NCBI GenBank assembly: GCA_036785705.1
Contig: JAWUZG010000084.1
Coordinates: 10,677,501 to 10,741,500, forward strand
Length of the DNA: 64,000 bases
Reading direction: 5' to 3'
From: Acanthornis magna
Taxonomy: Eukaryota; Chordata; Aves; Passeriformes; Acanthizidae
A model generated the notes under the pieces. The model did not search any database and was not told the DNA's origin. It saw only the letters and a list, made by a program, of their open reading frames with translations. The first letter of the stretch is position 1, and every line of letters starts with the position of its first letter. Of the stretch, positions 55,201 to 64,000 are shown in pieces. Position numbers and translations under genes: made by a program.

Positions 55201-58200
55201 AGATTTCTGTTACTTGGGGATAGGAAAGAATCATTCAACTTGCTATAAGTTGTCAATCTGCTTTTGGAAGGAACTTAGTTTCAGGTACAGTGTTTGAATA
55301 TGCTACACCTATTACTGCAGAAGTGTTCATGCAAATACTACCAGAGCTAATTAAACCTTGGGTTTCTTTTTCAGTTTGAAGAAGATGAAGAAGGTGAAGA
55401 GGAGGTGAGATGCACACTGAATCTTTTCTAGATAAGAGATTACCTATTGCATTCCAGTGCCAAAAATAGGTCTATATGGAGCAGAAAACAGCTGTTCATA
55501 AATGCTTTTGTGCATGGTACTTTTTTCCAAAAGAGTTCATGTCGTGGTTTGACCCAGGCCAAATGCCCTGCCTTTATGATATCTGCTCTCTCTGCTCTCC
55601 TCTGCCACAGCTGGGCAGAGGAGAGGGAAAAAAGAGTTAACACACAAAGGGCTCATGAATTGATATAAGGAACCGGGAGAAGATACTGAGGGAAAAACAG
55701 GCTAAAACTTAAAAAGTGATTTATTGCTAGCCTAACAGAGTCAGAGGAAGATAATGAGAAGTAAAAATAAGCTCTTAAGACACTGTTTCTCCACTCACCC
55801 TCCTCCCTCCTTCCCACCAGCAGCACAGGGGGGCAGGGTATGGGAGTTTGGTCAGTCCATCACCACAATCTAATGCTGCTCAGGGAGAGGAGTTGTTCTC
55901 TATGTTGCTGTGGGGTCCCTCCCGCAGGAGCCAGTCCTCTGAGAACTTCTCTGGTGTGGGTCTAAACCTCACAAGCAGCAGCCTGCCTGAATCTGCTGCA
56001 ACATGAGTCCCTCCCATGGGCAGACAGTCCTCCCAAAACTGCTACGATGTGTGCCCCTCGTCCACGGGGTGCAGACCTCTGAGGCCAGGCTGTTCCATCT
56101 CAAGAGTGAGGCCTTTCTCTCTCCGCTGGGACTCTCTTTGGACCACAGCCTCCTCCAGGCATCCACCCGCTGTGGCGTGGGCACTTCCCCACGGGCTGCG
56201 AGTGGATCTCTGCATCCCCCGTGGACCCCATGGGCTGCAGGGGGACAACTGCTTCCCCGTGGTCTTCACCACGGCCGGCAGAGGATTGTCAGCTCCGGCG
56301 TCTGGAGCACCTCCTCCCTCACCTTCTCCACTGACCTTGGTGTCTCCATGTTATTTTTCTCTCACGTCCTCCTCCTCCTCCTCTGGCTAAAAAGTGCGTG
56401 CTCATGTTGTTTTGATTTCTTAAATACGTTATCACAGAGGCGTAACCAACACCTCTAATTGGCCCAGGCTTGGCCAGTGGCATGTCCATCGTCCTCAGAG
56501 CCATCAGAGATTGGTTCTTGTGGACATGGTGAAAACTTCCAGAATCTTGACACAGAACACACAGAAGCCATCTTTGTAGCCCCCTGCCCCACTACCAAAA
56601 ACTGGGCCAAGCAAAACCAACACAGTTCAGCATTTGTGACTTGCAAAACTGTGGCTGATTTTTCCTCTTCATAAAAGTACTTTCTGCAAAAGCATTTATC
56701 CTATTTTTTTCTAATATTTTGAAAGCTGTTTTCTGGCACAAGTGAAAAACTAAAGACAAGCTTTTATTTCTAGAATGCTGCATGATAAATATATGTTCCT
56801 TAGGTGGTAGTGGAATTTAGTAGTCAGCTTTTAATCGTCATAGGTTTGAAGACTGGGTCTTACTAAATGTAAAGTGAAAAAGGGGAAGTGTGCAACTGCT
56901 CAGCGTAAAGACTTAATTTAGGCTGCAATTTCTAGTATACCAAGAGCTCTGGTCCTTTTGCAGTAGTGTTGTATGAATACCATCATACTGTGAAAAGCTT
57001 TGCACAAAACCACTAAATGTTACCACACTTAAATGAACTAATACCCTTTACATGTTTTGGTTTACTGCTTTTACTGTGCTGTTCTTGCTAATTTGTTAAA
57101 GGTACATACCTGACTGTTGTCAGATTCACCATAGCAGAGTACATCAGAAGTTACTAAGCTGGTGATCTGATGTGAGCTGGCAGCCTTCAGCATGCACTTT
57201 CTTTTTTCTCTTTGCTTAGGCTGTTGAGTGACTGAACGTTTTTATATCTTTATTTTTTAAGCTGGGTATTGATAGAAGTGTGTATGTGTCTTTTTAATTC
57301 ATCTCCAGTGCCAGATGTTATCACTTGGATGTAGTTGTGTGTAAAACTGAGTTCAAAAATGCTGCAAAATCCTGCCCAGGAATGCATAGCCTGTCCACAG
57401 TAATCTAAATAAACAGACTCTTTGGAAGGAGACCAAAACAAAGAACAAAATCAGACATATATAGCTATTACCAGAACTAAAATTCCAAGTAATTTGTTAG
57501 GTAGAAGTTTAAAAATTGCTGCGAGACTGTAGCAGCAGCTTACATAGGAAGGTTGCCTTAAGCCATACCAAAACCTTTATATAATCTTTTAAAGATTTTG
57601 CATTTAAAACTTGGAAGATGCTGAATTCTTTTAAATCGGCCCCATGTTGACATCTGAAACACTCTGGAATACAGTGCTAACTTAATTTGCTACTTTGCTT
57701 TTTGTCCATTACAAAAAGTTGCACTTTTAACCTGTTTTAATTTCTGTTAGTTTATCTCTATTTTGTCATAGGAGTTGGAGGGGGAAGAGGAGGGAGAAGA
57801 AGAGGAAGATGCAGAGAGTGATCCTAAGGTAAGGCCTTTTGTGTGCTCAGTCATAAAACATTATAATCATGAGCAGTGTAGCTAAGGGTATAATAGTTTG
57901 TGAAGAGATCAATAAATTATTTTAAAAAGTGAAAAAAACCACACTAGCTTCTACCTGCAATGTTTTCATTATCTTCAGCACTCAAATTGCTCTTAAAAGA
58001 GAAGTTAATGTTTCTATCAGTTGAGAAAATGTAGGTTTCGACTTCCAACCTGCACTAAGATAATTTCCAAACTGATGCCTTTGCTTCTTAATGGCATCTC
58101 TGTAATGTTGATATATAGTTTTCCTTTAGAAAGGTCATATTCAAATGTTCTTTGGCTGGACTTCAACTTAGAATTAGTCTGACAAATCTCAACTAGCTTG

Positions 58201-58986
58201 TTTGTTTTATTTTCTTTTCCTTAGAATTGTTCTTTATCGTTGTCCTGATGGTTGCAGGTTAGACTCCACATGTCTGTACTTGGTTAGAAATCAAAAAAAG
58301 TCAGTCCTCAACTTTGAATTTTAAACTTTATGATACCTGGCTTAAAATTCAGCCTTGAGGGTTAGTGTTCTTCTGATAGGTATTTTTCAGTTCTTCTGTC
58401 ATGGTAAATGCTTATGTTTAGTGAAGGTGGGACAGTGATGACAGACTTGTGTTCATTTAGTTCTTAAAACATCAGCTTTCAATTTTTTATAAAGACAGAT
58501 GAAAAAGTGAAAGGTATGCAAAACTGCTTGATCTTTGGATGAAAGTTGTAACAGCAGCTTGGCGTGTCACTCTTCTGGTGTAGTTTTATACATCATCATA
58601 TCATTAGTAAATGGGTTTTGTCACTATCAAGAATCAAATTTGTTTTTCTTTAATGAGAAATTCTGTATACTAAAGAAAGTCTGTCTTGTACAAAGATCAA
58701 TTGAACAGGGTTAGAGTGGCAAAAATCAGTATTCTGACTGCTCTGTAGGATCAAGATGCAGTGGTGTACTGGGAAAAAGTTGGGCAGCTGAGAAACTATT
58801 AGTTCTACATCAACATATGTTTGTGTGAAGTATCAAATATGCTTCTAGAGGGTTTGGTATTCTATAGGAAAAAAAAAGCTTAAGTTATCTTGCAACGTTA
58901 TAGTTGTTGCCTCCTGTATTGTTTTGTACATTTCACTTTTCATCCATGCTGACAGTTCCTTTCAATTTTTTCCCATTTAGGTGTAA
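40254..58986 (+). CDS. NAP1L4: Nucleosome assembly protein 1-like 4 (NAP1L4), 372 codons
   Basis: Histone chaperone of the NAP1 family that binds H2A-H2B (and linker histone) and shuttles between cytoplasm and nucleus. Fourteen coding exons chain in phase from ATG at 40254 to TAA at 58984-58986, giving 372 residues against 375 in human. Residues 1-25 are a variable tail. About 58-110 hold the long dimerisation helix (AHIEAKFYEEVHDLERKYA). About 150-245 and 247-345 form the NAP earmuff fold (KGIPDFWFTIFRNVDMLSE, KHLQDIKVKF, FEGPEIVDC). Residues 263-269 (KKKQKHK) fit the nuclear localisation signal. About 338-370 are the acidic tail. NAP1L1 is excluded by this tail and by the Val-stop end. CARS1 lies upstream on the same strand, as in mammals. 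Confidence 0.94.
41387..41448 (+). CDS. NAP1L4: NAP1L4 exon 3
   Basis: Encodes KTEDTASDSLEAAKNASNKK, the variable N-terminal tail; EAAKNASN is conserved. The acceptor is tttag/ta and the donor aagg/gtaaga. Leaves in phase 1. Confidence 0.9.
41449..42903. other. NAP1L4 intron 3, no gene seen
   Basis: Non-coding. No RNA gene or transposon recognised. Confidence 0.6.
42904..43003 (+). CDS. NAP1L4: NAP1L4 exon 4
   Basis: Encodes KLADQVMQNPQVLAALQERL to TPSSYIE. Leaves in phase 2. The acceptor is ttcatag/aa and the donor aac/gtaagt. Confidence 0.95.
43004..43948. other. NAP1L4 intron 4, no gene seen
   Basis: Non-coding. No repeat recognised. Confidence 0.6.
43949..44090 (+). CDS. NAP1L4: NAP1L4 exon 5, dimerisation helix
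   Basis: Encodes FPKAVIRRIDALKKLQVK, then CAHIEAKFYEEVHDLERKYA and LYQPLFDK. This is the long antiparallel helix through which NAP1 proteins dimerise. The donor is aag/gtggga. Confidence 0.97.
44196..44282 (+). CDS. NAP1L4: NAP1L4 exon 6
   Basis: 29 codons in phase 0, RREFINGEAEPTDAEAEW then HSENEEEEKLA, an acidic loop. The acceptor is cacag/ag and the donor gct/gtgagt. Confidence 0.96.
44481..44612 (+). ncRNA. H/ACA box snoRNA, SNORA54-like copy 1 (NAP1L4 intron 6)
   Basis: 5' hairpin with lower stem GGCAC / GTGCT and apical stem ACC / GGT. H box ACATGA at 44544-44549. 3' hairpin closed by CCCCAA / TTGGGG. ACA box at 44607-44609, three bases from the presumed end. The pocket strands TTCGT (44493-44497) and TCCATTC (44530-44536) equal those of copy 2. 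The H box lies 14 bases from the base of the upper stem, as H/ACA guides require. The 3' hairpin has diverged from copy 2. Ends are approximate. Confidence 0.7.
45793..45912 (+). CDS. NAP1L4: NAP1L4 exon 7
   Basis: 40 codons in phase 0: GDLKNAVVIDEKAEETN, then KGIPDFWFTIFRNVDMLSE and LVQ. The first half is variable; the second is a core NAP motif. The acceptor is cccag/gg and the donor caa/gtaagt. Confidence 0.96.
46490..46561 (+). CDS. NAP1L4: NAP1L4 exon 8
   Basis: 24 codons in phase 0, EYDEPILKHLQDIKVKFSE then PGQPM. The acceptor is cttag/ga and the donor atg/gtgagt. Confidence 0.96.
46562..50264. other. NAP1L4 intron 8
   Basis: 3.7 kb that hosts the SNORA54 candidate at 47773-47896. No transposon was recognised in the rest. 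Confidence 0.6.
47773..47896 (+). ncRNA. SNORA54: H/ACA box snoRNA, SNORA54 candidate (copy 2, NAP1L4 intron 8)
   Basis: 5' hairpin: lower stem TGTTGCACT / AGTGCTACA with one mismatch; apical stem with ACAG / CTGT near the loop. H box ACATTA at 47835-47840. 3' hairpin closed by TCCAG / TTTGGA. ACA box at 47891-47893, followed by three bases. Pocket strands TTCGT (47784-47788) and TCCATTC (47821-47827) can pair with the conserved 28S rRNA stretch GAAUGGAUGAACGAG around the U called 3801 in human, the site assigned to SNORA54. Human SNORA54 is also intronic in NAP1L4. The symbol rests on host gene plus pocket, not on alignment. Confidence 0.78.
50265..50404 (+). CDS. NAP1L4: NAP1L4 exon 9
   Basis: Encodes SFSLEFHFGPNDYFSNSVL, then KTYKMKSEPDKTDPFSFEG and PEIVDCE. 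Leaves in phase 2. The acceptor is ttccag/tc and the donor gagg/gtaaga. Confidence 0.97.
50405..52336. other. NAP1L4 intron 9, no gene seen
   Basis: Holds a short (GAT)n run near 50527-50543. No RNA gene or transposon recognised. Confidence 0.6.
52337..52482 (+). CDS. NAP1L4: NAP1L4 exon 10, nuclear localisation signal
   Basis: Encodes CTIDWKKGKNVTVKTIKKKQ, then KHKGRGTVRTITKQVP and SFFNFFSPIK. The basic run KKKQKHK is the NAP nuclear localisation signal within the conserved fold. The acceptor is ctccag/gt and the donor aagg/gtaagc. Leaves in phase 1. Confidence 0.97.
53062..53395 (+). mobile_element. CR1 LINE 3' end fragment
   Basis: Follows the CR1 3' region in order: 'agattagatattaggaagaa', 'cactggaacaggttgcccag', 'ggtgtccctgcccatggcag' and the terminal 'ttctgtgattcc', a variant of the CR1 3' repeat. 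It is 5'-truncated as usual, lies sense to NAP1L4 in intron 10, and carries no usable ORF. A minus-strand open frame across it is incidental. Confidence 0.93.
54344..54366 (+). CDS. NAP1L4: NAP1L4 exon 11, 23-base microexon
   Basis: Encodes (V)SGDGESL, joining SPIK to DEDSEF as in mammals. The acceptor is tttttgcag/tg and the donor ctg/gtaagt. Phase 1 in, phase 0 out. It is too short for ORF scanning and was placed by phase and by family sequence. Confidence 0.9.
54960..55079 (+). CDS. NAP1L4: NAP1L4 exon 12
   Basis: 40 codons in phase 0, DEDSEFTLAADFEIGHFFRE, then RIVPRAVLYFTGEAIEDDDN. This is the end of the NAP fold and the start of the acidic tail. The acceptor is ttacag/ga and the donor aat/gtatgt. 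Confidence 0.97.
55375..55404 (+). CDS. NAP1L4: NAP1L4 exon 13, 30-base microexon of the acidic tail
   Basis: Ten codons in phase 0, FEEDEEGEEE. The acceptor is tttcag/tt and the donor gag/gtgaga. Acidic tails of NAP proteins contact histones and are sites of glutamylation. Confidence 0.92.
55535..56629 (-). mobile_element. Solo LTR of an ERVL-like endogenous retrovirus, with target duplications
   Basis: A 1,085-bp LTR (55540-56624) starts TG and ends CA, and is flanked by the perfect direct repeat GTTCA (55535-55539 and 56625-56629). Five-base duplications are typical of ERVL. Read on the minus strand it begins TGTGTTGGTTTTGCTTGG and ends CAAACCACGACA, like avian ERVL LTRs. It has CCAAT (plus 56458-56462), a TATTTAA box about 32 bases on (plus 56420-56426) and AATAAA (plus 55720-55725). 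No gag, pol or env is present, so it is a recombination remnant. It lies antisense in NAP1L4 intron 13, 136 bases from exon 13. Confidence 0.88.
56630..57771. other. NAP1L4 intron 13 after the LTR, no gene seen
   Basis: Non-coding. No further repeat recognised. Confidence 0.6.
57772..57828 (+). CDS. NAP1L4: NAP1L4 exon 14, acidic tail
   Basis: 19 codons in phase 0, ELEGEEEGEEEEDAESDPK. The acceptor is tcatag/ga and the donor aag/gtaagg. DPK matches the NPK that precedes the last residue in human. Confidence 0.93.
57829..58980. other. NAP1L4 intron 14, no gene seen
   Basis: Non-coding. No repeat family or RNA gene recognised. Confidence 0.6.
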
Positions 58987-59018
58987 TATAAGTCTGTTTA
59001 TCATTCATACATTTCTAG
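58981..59018 (+). CDS. NAP1L4: NAP1L4 exon 15, Val-stop microexon
   Basis: After a long pyrimidine tract (tttcccatttag) the sequence reads GTG TAA. Joined to the phase 0 end of exon 14 it gives the C-terminus ...DPKV-stop, as in the main human isoform. A donor-like tag/gtaagg at 59018/59019 suggests a 38-base exon followed by an intron in the 3' UTR. Skipping it would give a different C-terminus. Confidence 0.62.
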
Positions 59019-62000
59019 GTAAGGTGGAATTCCATTCATACCTAACTTCAAAGAGTCCCATTTGTAGTCATGCAATGTGGTTTGTTTTCTAGGGTTTTCT
59101 GTTTTGGTTTTTTTTTTTTTTTCTTGTATGGGGAAAAGAAATGGGGGAATGGTGACTTCAGAGTTTAGGTTTTGTTAGTAAAAACCAGAAAGAAATGAGT
59201 GTAGAGATGAGTGCCTTTAAATCATATAATTAAAGCAGATTTTTCAGAATGACTCTATGCCTTCCTGGCACACTTTCTGTTTTGCCTTTGTAGCAATCAA
59301 ACTGTGTTTCATATACATATGATAAAAGATACTGAGACTTGTCAGACTGAATTTTTCCTTGTTTCTGGTTTGATGTTGCATCTCTTTGCTGTTTCTAATG
59401 CACTTGCAAATTATTTCTTAAATATCTTCTCTGGTCTTCTTAAACTCTTGTAAGTCATCAGCTTACTTAGTATGCCATTTCCAGCATCTTATTTATGCTG
59501 CCTGACAAAGGCAGGCAGTCACTCTTAGAAGTCTTTTCTTGATCTCTCATGATTCTGCACAGGTATTGTTCTTCTGCTCATCTGTCTCTTTACTTAAAAG
59601 AAGAAAGAAAAATTTCCTTCTGTTGTATACTGTCATCTTTCACCTTTCATCCCATTCCTCACAGAAAACAATGCCTGCAACAGCCTCCGTACTTCCCCCC
59701 CTGTATTTTAGGCTTGTGTCTTTTTATTTTGTTATTTTGAAGAAGCTATCTTTCCAGCTCATTCCCTCTGCACAGATAATGCCCTTCTTTGCCTTTGTTA
59801 AACTCAAAATGGAGCTGTGCTTCTGTGTTAATTTTTGGTGCCTCAGCATTCGTGCACTGGTGGTTCACCTGCAGTGATAGAACATGTTTGTCACAGTGGC
59901 TTGTCTGTTGTCCTGCTGCAGTCTGTTCAGTCTGAAGAGCTGTGTTCCCTCCCTGCAGTTAAAAATTGTCAGCCACTGGCTCCAGTTTTTCAAGTCAACT
60001 TGGAATTCTTTTCTTTTGTCTTTTGACACTCATACCCCAGTCCTGTTTTCCATTCTTTCTCCTGCTCATGGCATTTTCTGGTCCTGTTTCTCCCTGTTCC
60101 CTGCCTTTCTTTGCTTTTCAGTTCCCACCCCCTGCTTTTCTTATCTAGAAAAGTTTCCTTTTTCATGTACACAAAAATAATTGGTCTGTTTTCATTTCAA
60201 ACCCAGTTTTGCCTTTTCAGTCATTTCCATAATGCCTCCTCCTTTATTGTTGTAGTACATTTGCTGCATGTCAGCACTTTCTTTGTTAAACTTTTTTTCC
60301 TTCCTTCCTCTCACTCCTGTCAGTTTTAAGTACATTTGAGTTGTTCAGATACAACCAGATCGTTATCTTCTCTTACACAAAGCACTTGTGCCATGTATAA
60401 GTTGTGGCTTTGGAAGACTGAGCAGTCAGATGATTGGAATTAGCTTCAGAAGATGTTACAAAACTGGATCATGTAGTTTGTTTTGTCTAGTGTATTTTTC
60501 TACATGCTTGCGTGTCCCATTCCTTGAGCTGCCTTTATTTTACCTTACTGAGGCTGTGCTTGAATTGAGAAGCAGCTGACAGGGTAATGCAGAGTGCTGG
60601 TTTGAATCATGAGCAAAAGAGCTGCTGTGTGTGTGAGAGAGACTGCCTGGGCTTCAAGGTACTTTGTCTTCTGAGTTACAGTGGCAGCACCTGTTAGCGG
60701 CAGATTCATTTGCAGAACCAGCTGTGGAGGGGAGGCAGTTTGGGTTAGTGTTAAGGTTGCTTACTTAACCCCAGTTAGCTCTGGGTTTGCATCCCATGTA
60801 TGTATTTGATATCCTTGCTTTTTCTCATTCAGTAACATAGAATAGGAAATAAAGATAAGGTTCCGCTTTGGGTCCCATGATTAGACTTTATTTCATTGTA
60901 GATGTTTCAGAAAGGCTTTCTACCTTCTCCACTGGAAAGGGCATCAGATTTAATGCCTTCTACCTGCCTTGATCCCACTCTTGGCAGCAGAGTTCCTGGG
61001 GAGTCAGATGAGATCTTGATGGTCTGCCTGTTCTGCATGGCTGCTTTAGCAGATGGGAAGCTTCCCAAAAAGTGAATTGGAAAAATAAAGGCTTGATTGG
61101 TCTTTGAATCATCTAGGAATGTATCCTGCCTAGTATGTTTCAGCATTGAAGACTAATAGAAATTCAGTGTTTCCTTCAGCAGGATCTGTTTTGAAAAAAC
61201 AGAATTGCTAAAATAAATTATATGGGTATTTTGGGCTTACGTCCCCATCCTCTAGGACACCAGTTTAACAGGATGGGTAGACATGGTGGGGTTTGTATAG
61301 GGAAGTCATGAAAGCAGTATTAACTTGGACCTGCTTTTCTTCTCTGTTTTAGCCCTATGTTCTTGCAAATTTTAGGTGAAACTTTTAATTCTGAGCAAGT
61401 GATGCTATAAATCAGAGGCAGTGACAAAAAGCTTTATATTTGTCTTTGTTAGCAAAAGAGAAAGAATAGATGGGAGTCTCACTCAGCTTGTTCATATCCG
61501 TTGGAACAGCATCTCAAACTGAAATCAAAGGCCTGGAGTAGTTTAAACTCCTTGCACAGAAGTAAATATGAAATACATTAAAGATATAAAAATTTAAAAA
61601 TTCTACCAACTTTAGGATGAACTTAAGTCTGCTTATGGTTACTGTAGAGAATCTGTTTACAAGAAGAAGTATTCTTGTCTCTGTAGCCCTGGTAGTTATA
61701 TTCAGTACATGTGTTTACTGCTAAATTTATTTTAAAATAAGATGTAACTCCTTCCTATCTGCCAATTCAAGTCTCTCTGGTCTTTATTGCCTGGCCAATG
61801 CACTTCACTACCTTTCTAAGATATCATGGGAAGTTAATTTAGGGAAATAGAGCATGAATGGAAATCTTGCTAGAATGGGGCAGTAAATGGCACAGGGGCT
61901 GTCTAAGGCAGATCAATGGTAGTGATTGGCTGACTCAGTGTCACCAGGTCTGGGCGCTGCAGGAGGAGCAGGCTCGGGCATGAGAGCCCTGCTTGAGGGA

Positions 62001-63880
62001 GTGTGGATGTGGGATCTCCATCACACTCACAGCTTGGAGTCTGGTCCCTGCCCTTACAGGAGCCAGCAGAGGCCAGAGATAAATTTCCATGTGCATGTGC
62101 CTGATGGAGCAGCTGTAACTGGAAGGGAATTGTGGTCTCTTTGTGCTGGTGTCTTCTGGGATTAGGCTTGAGAGATGCTTTGCATGAGGCTGAGGGTAGC
62201 TGAAGGCAGCGTGGAGCTCACGTGCTGGCTTCCTCAGCAAGGGCAGTGCTGTGTGTTAAAGTGGGGGGAGAAAATGGATTATGTTGGAGTTGATCCGAGA
62301 TGCTGCCTTCCTATTTAGGGCCTGCTTAAACATTTTGTATATATGGCCAAGATAGCTATGCCCTCAAGTGTAAGCTAAAAATAGCATAAAGAAGTAGTAT
62401 TTGCCTCAAAATCCTCCAGCAACTGACTCAGATCCGGGAACCCCTCAAATTGTATTTATTTTTTGTCTGAGAGCAGTAATCAACACTGACAGATCCTTAA
62501 AAAGGAACTTTCTGATCTCTGTGAGTCAGTTTTTACAGGATAAACAATTTTATGTACTAAATATTATTTAAATGTTTACAGAAATAAAGAAAAGATAATG
62601 AAGTTTATTAGAAAATATAGCAAGTGTTTTGGTTGATCATTAAAACTTGGCAGAAATGGTTGCAGTGGTCAACTTAAGTGTGTCTTGATCTAAATATAAC
62701 AGGTGACTAGGAAGGAAGGAGGGAGATGGAAAGATTTTTAAGTACATTTAAAATAGCAGGTTTGTTATTTTATCATGACTCTTATCCAGAATGCAAGGAG
62801 GAGAGGAAGTGATGCTGCCTGCACACTTACTCGGGCCATGTTCAAATACCAAGCAGCTAAAAGAAAAATACAAACCTTTAGAAAACTTTTGATTAAAATG
62901 CTGCTGGTTTTTGCCTGCCTCTAAATAAAAAGGAATAGAGGGCAATGTACTACCAGTGGCAGTTAAATTTTAATTTACAAGCAAGAATGCTAATTTTGTG
63001 TTCTGTGTAAACATCTCCCTTGTCCTGTATTTAGTCCCAGGTCAGTGCAGTTTAATTCCCACCAGTGTTACTTGGAACTTCAGGCAGATGAGAGTTAAAG
63101 TTAGCCAGATGTGCTGGGTGAGGAATACCACAAGGAAGAAATCTGGAAGGTGTCAGACACATCTGTGCATTTGGCTATAATCCTGACTTGCAGTGGGGAA
63201 TGGTATTGACTACTCTAACCCTAAAACAGTTTAGGTGAGGAACAGAAAAATAGCCTGGATTTAGTTCAGATTGTCAAGGGCAAAACTTAATGATAACGAA
63301 GTTTAAATTAGTTGCACCTGTTCTTCCTTGCTAGAGGCAAAATGCTTAAGTTGTCTTAGCTCTTGGTTACTTGATGTAAAATGAACTTTGGTGTAAGTAC
63401 ATCTTTTATAACACATAAGCCTCTCCTTTAGAATAGTAACTCAGAAACATTTTACTTTGCATCAGTGATGTTCAGGGTGTTGTGTTTTATACCTGTATTT
63501 TTTTTAACTAGACTTCAGCAGGTTTCTCTGACTGCTGTTTGTGTATAATATATTAAGAATGGTAAGGGGAGAAGCAAAGCAGAAATTCACTGAACAAATT
63601 CTCCTGCTTTCTGAGAATGCTGTTTTACAATGGAAAAAAAGCAAGAAGTACAGTGTAAACCTGAGGTTCTTAGCTGTTTGAGTACTTGTTCTCATTCCCA
63701 AATACACTTACTGTTGCCAAAGGGGAAGTTATTTTACTACCTAATGAAGGTGTTTCTACTTTTACATATTCAGATTAACATATGGACTTCTTGCCCAGTG
63801 TTAAATTGTTGAATAGTTACCTGCTGGTGATGCAGAACCTAGAAGAAATCAACACATTAATTACATTTTTATCACCTTAG
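59019..63880. other. Downstream part of NAP1L4 (intron 15 or 3' UTR), no other gene
   Basis: Mostly AT-rich DNA with pyrimidine-rich stretches around 59,540-60,330. A weakly tRNA-like stretch lies near 60,735-60,800. No exon is certain before 63,881, and no clear repeat is recognised. Confidence 0.5.
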
Positions 63881-64000
63881 CAGAAAGGGCAAGGCTCCCA
63901 AGGAAAAACTCAGACGTGCTGCAGAATAAGCAGCCTGCCTTCCTCCCTCCTCAGAGCTGGAGGAGGTGGCAGTTTATTGTTAAAATTGTTTAATAGGGCT
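63881..64000 (+). other. NAP1L4: Candidate NAP1L4 terminal exon, runs off the window
   Basis: Acceptor-like ttttatcaccttag/cag with a tandem NAG-NAG site. It would be 3' UTR after exon 15, or coding (first residues KGQGSQGK) if exon 15 is skipped. That frame has no stop before the window ends. Rests on the splice signal and phase only. Confidence 0.3.

Noticed and set aside
56003..56458. 151-codon and overlapping open frames on both strands
   Set aside because: They lie wholly inside the solo LTR and match no retroviral protein.
60735..60800. tRNA-like stretch with TGGGTTTGCATCCCA
   Set aside because: The T-arm-like hairpin is present, but no acceptor stem or acceptable anticodon arm can be drawn.
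62060..62103. Acceptor-like ttacag followed by an in-frame EPAEARDKFP and a stop
   Set aside because: It could serve as an alternative NAP1L4 tail, but similarity to the human tail is only a few residues and the site may be chance.

Overview
The window is vertebrate nuclear DNA, most likely from a bird. It holds split genes with GT-AG introns, one CpG-island promoter, two CR1 LINE fragments of the sauropsid type and one endogenous-retrovirus solo LTR of the avian ERVL kind. Species or order cannot be fixed from the sequence. Two housekeeping genes lie head to tail on the + strand, in the same order and orientation as in human 11p15.5: CARS1 (cytosolic cysteinyl-tRNA synthetase), then NAP1L4 (a histone chaperone).

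Region 1 (1-30,870): CARS1 without its first exon. Twenty-two coding exons were placed by hand, from the in-frame N-terminal cassette exon at 2,808 to the stop codon at 30,699. Their phases chain without a break to 821 codons plus stop, as expected for the long isoform less a short first exon. Both class I signatures (HMGH, KMSKS) and the four zinc ligands are present. Introns hold little beyond a tRNA-derived SINE-like fragment (about 12.2-12.3 kb), a T/G-rich tract (13.5 kb) and TA-rich DNA (26.3 kb).

Region 2 (30,870-36,160): intergenic. It holds a CCTC microsatellite and, at its right edge, a decayed CR1 endonuclease fragment that stops within a few tens of bases of the next promoter.

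Region 3 (36,160-36,950): CpG island with three CCAAT boxes and the untranslated first exon of NAP1L4 (donor at 36,480/36,481).

Region 4 (36,481-64,000): NAP1L4. Thirteen coding exons run from the ATG at 40,254 to 57,828. A short exon at 58,981 adds Val-stop, giving 372 codons. The terminal exon lies at or beyond the right edge. Two introns carry related H/ACA snoRNA genes (about 44.5 kb and 47.8 kb). Both share a pocket that fits the 28S rRNA site of SNORA54, which human NAP1L4 also hosts. Other introns hold a CR1 3' end (53.1 kb) and a complete antisense solo LTR with a 5-bp target duplication (55.5 kb).

The genes act in separate basic processes: aminoacylation, chromatin assembly and rRNA pseudouridylation. 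They share no operon-like logic; they are neighbours in an old conserved block. I found no clearly new multi-gene system. The most interesting items are the duplicated snoRNA pair and the alternative C-terminus of NAP1L4.
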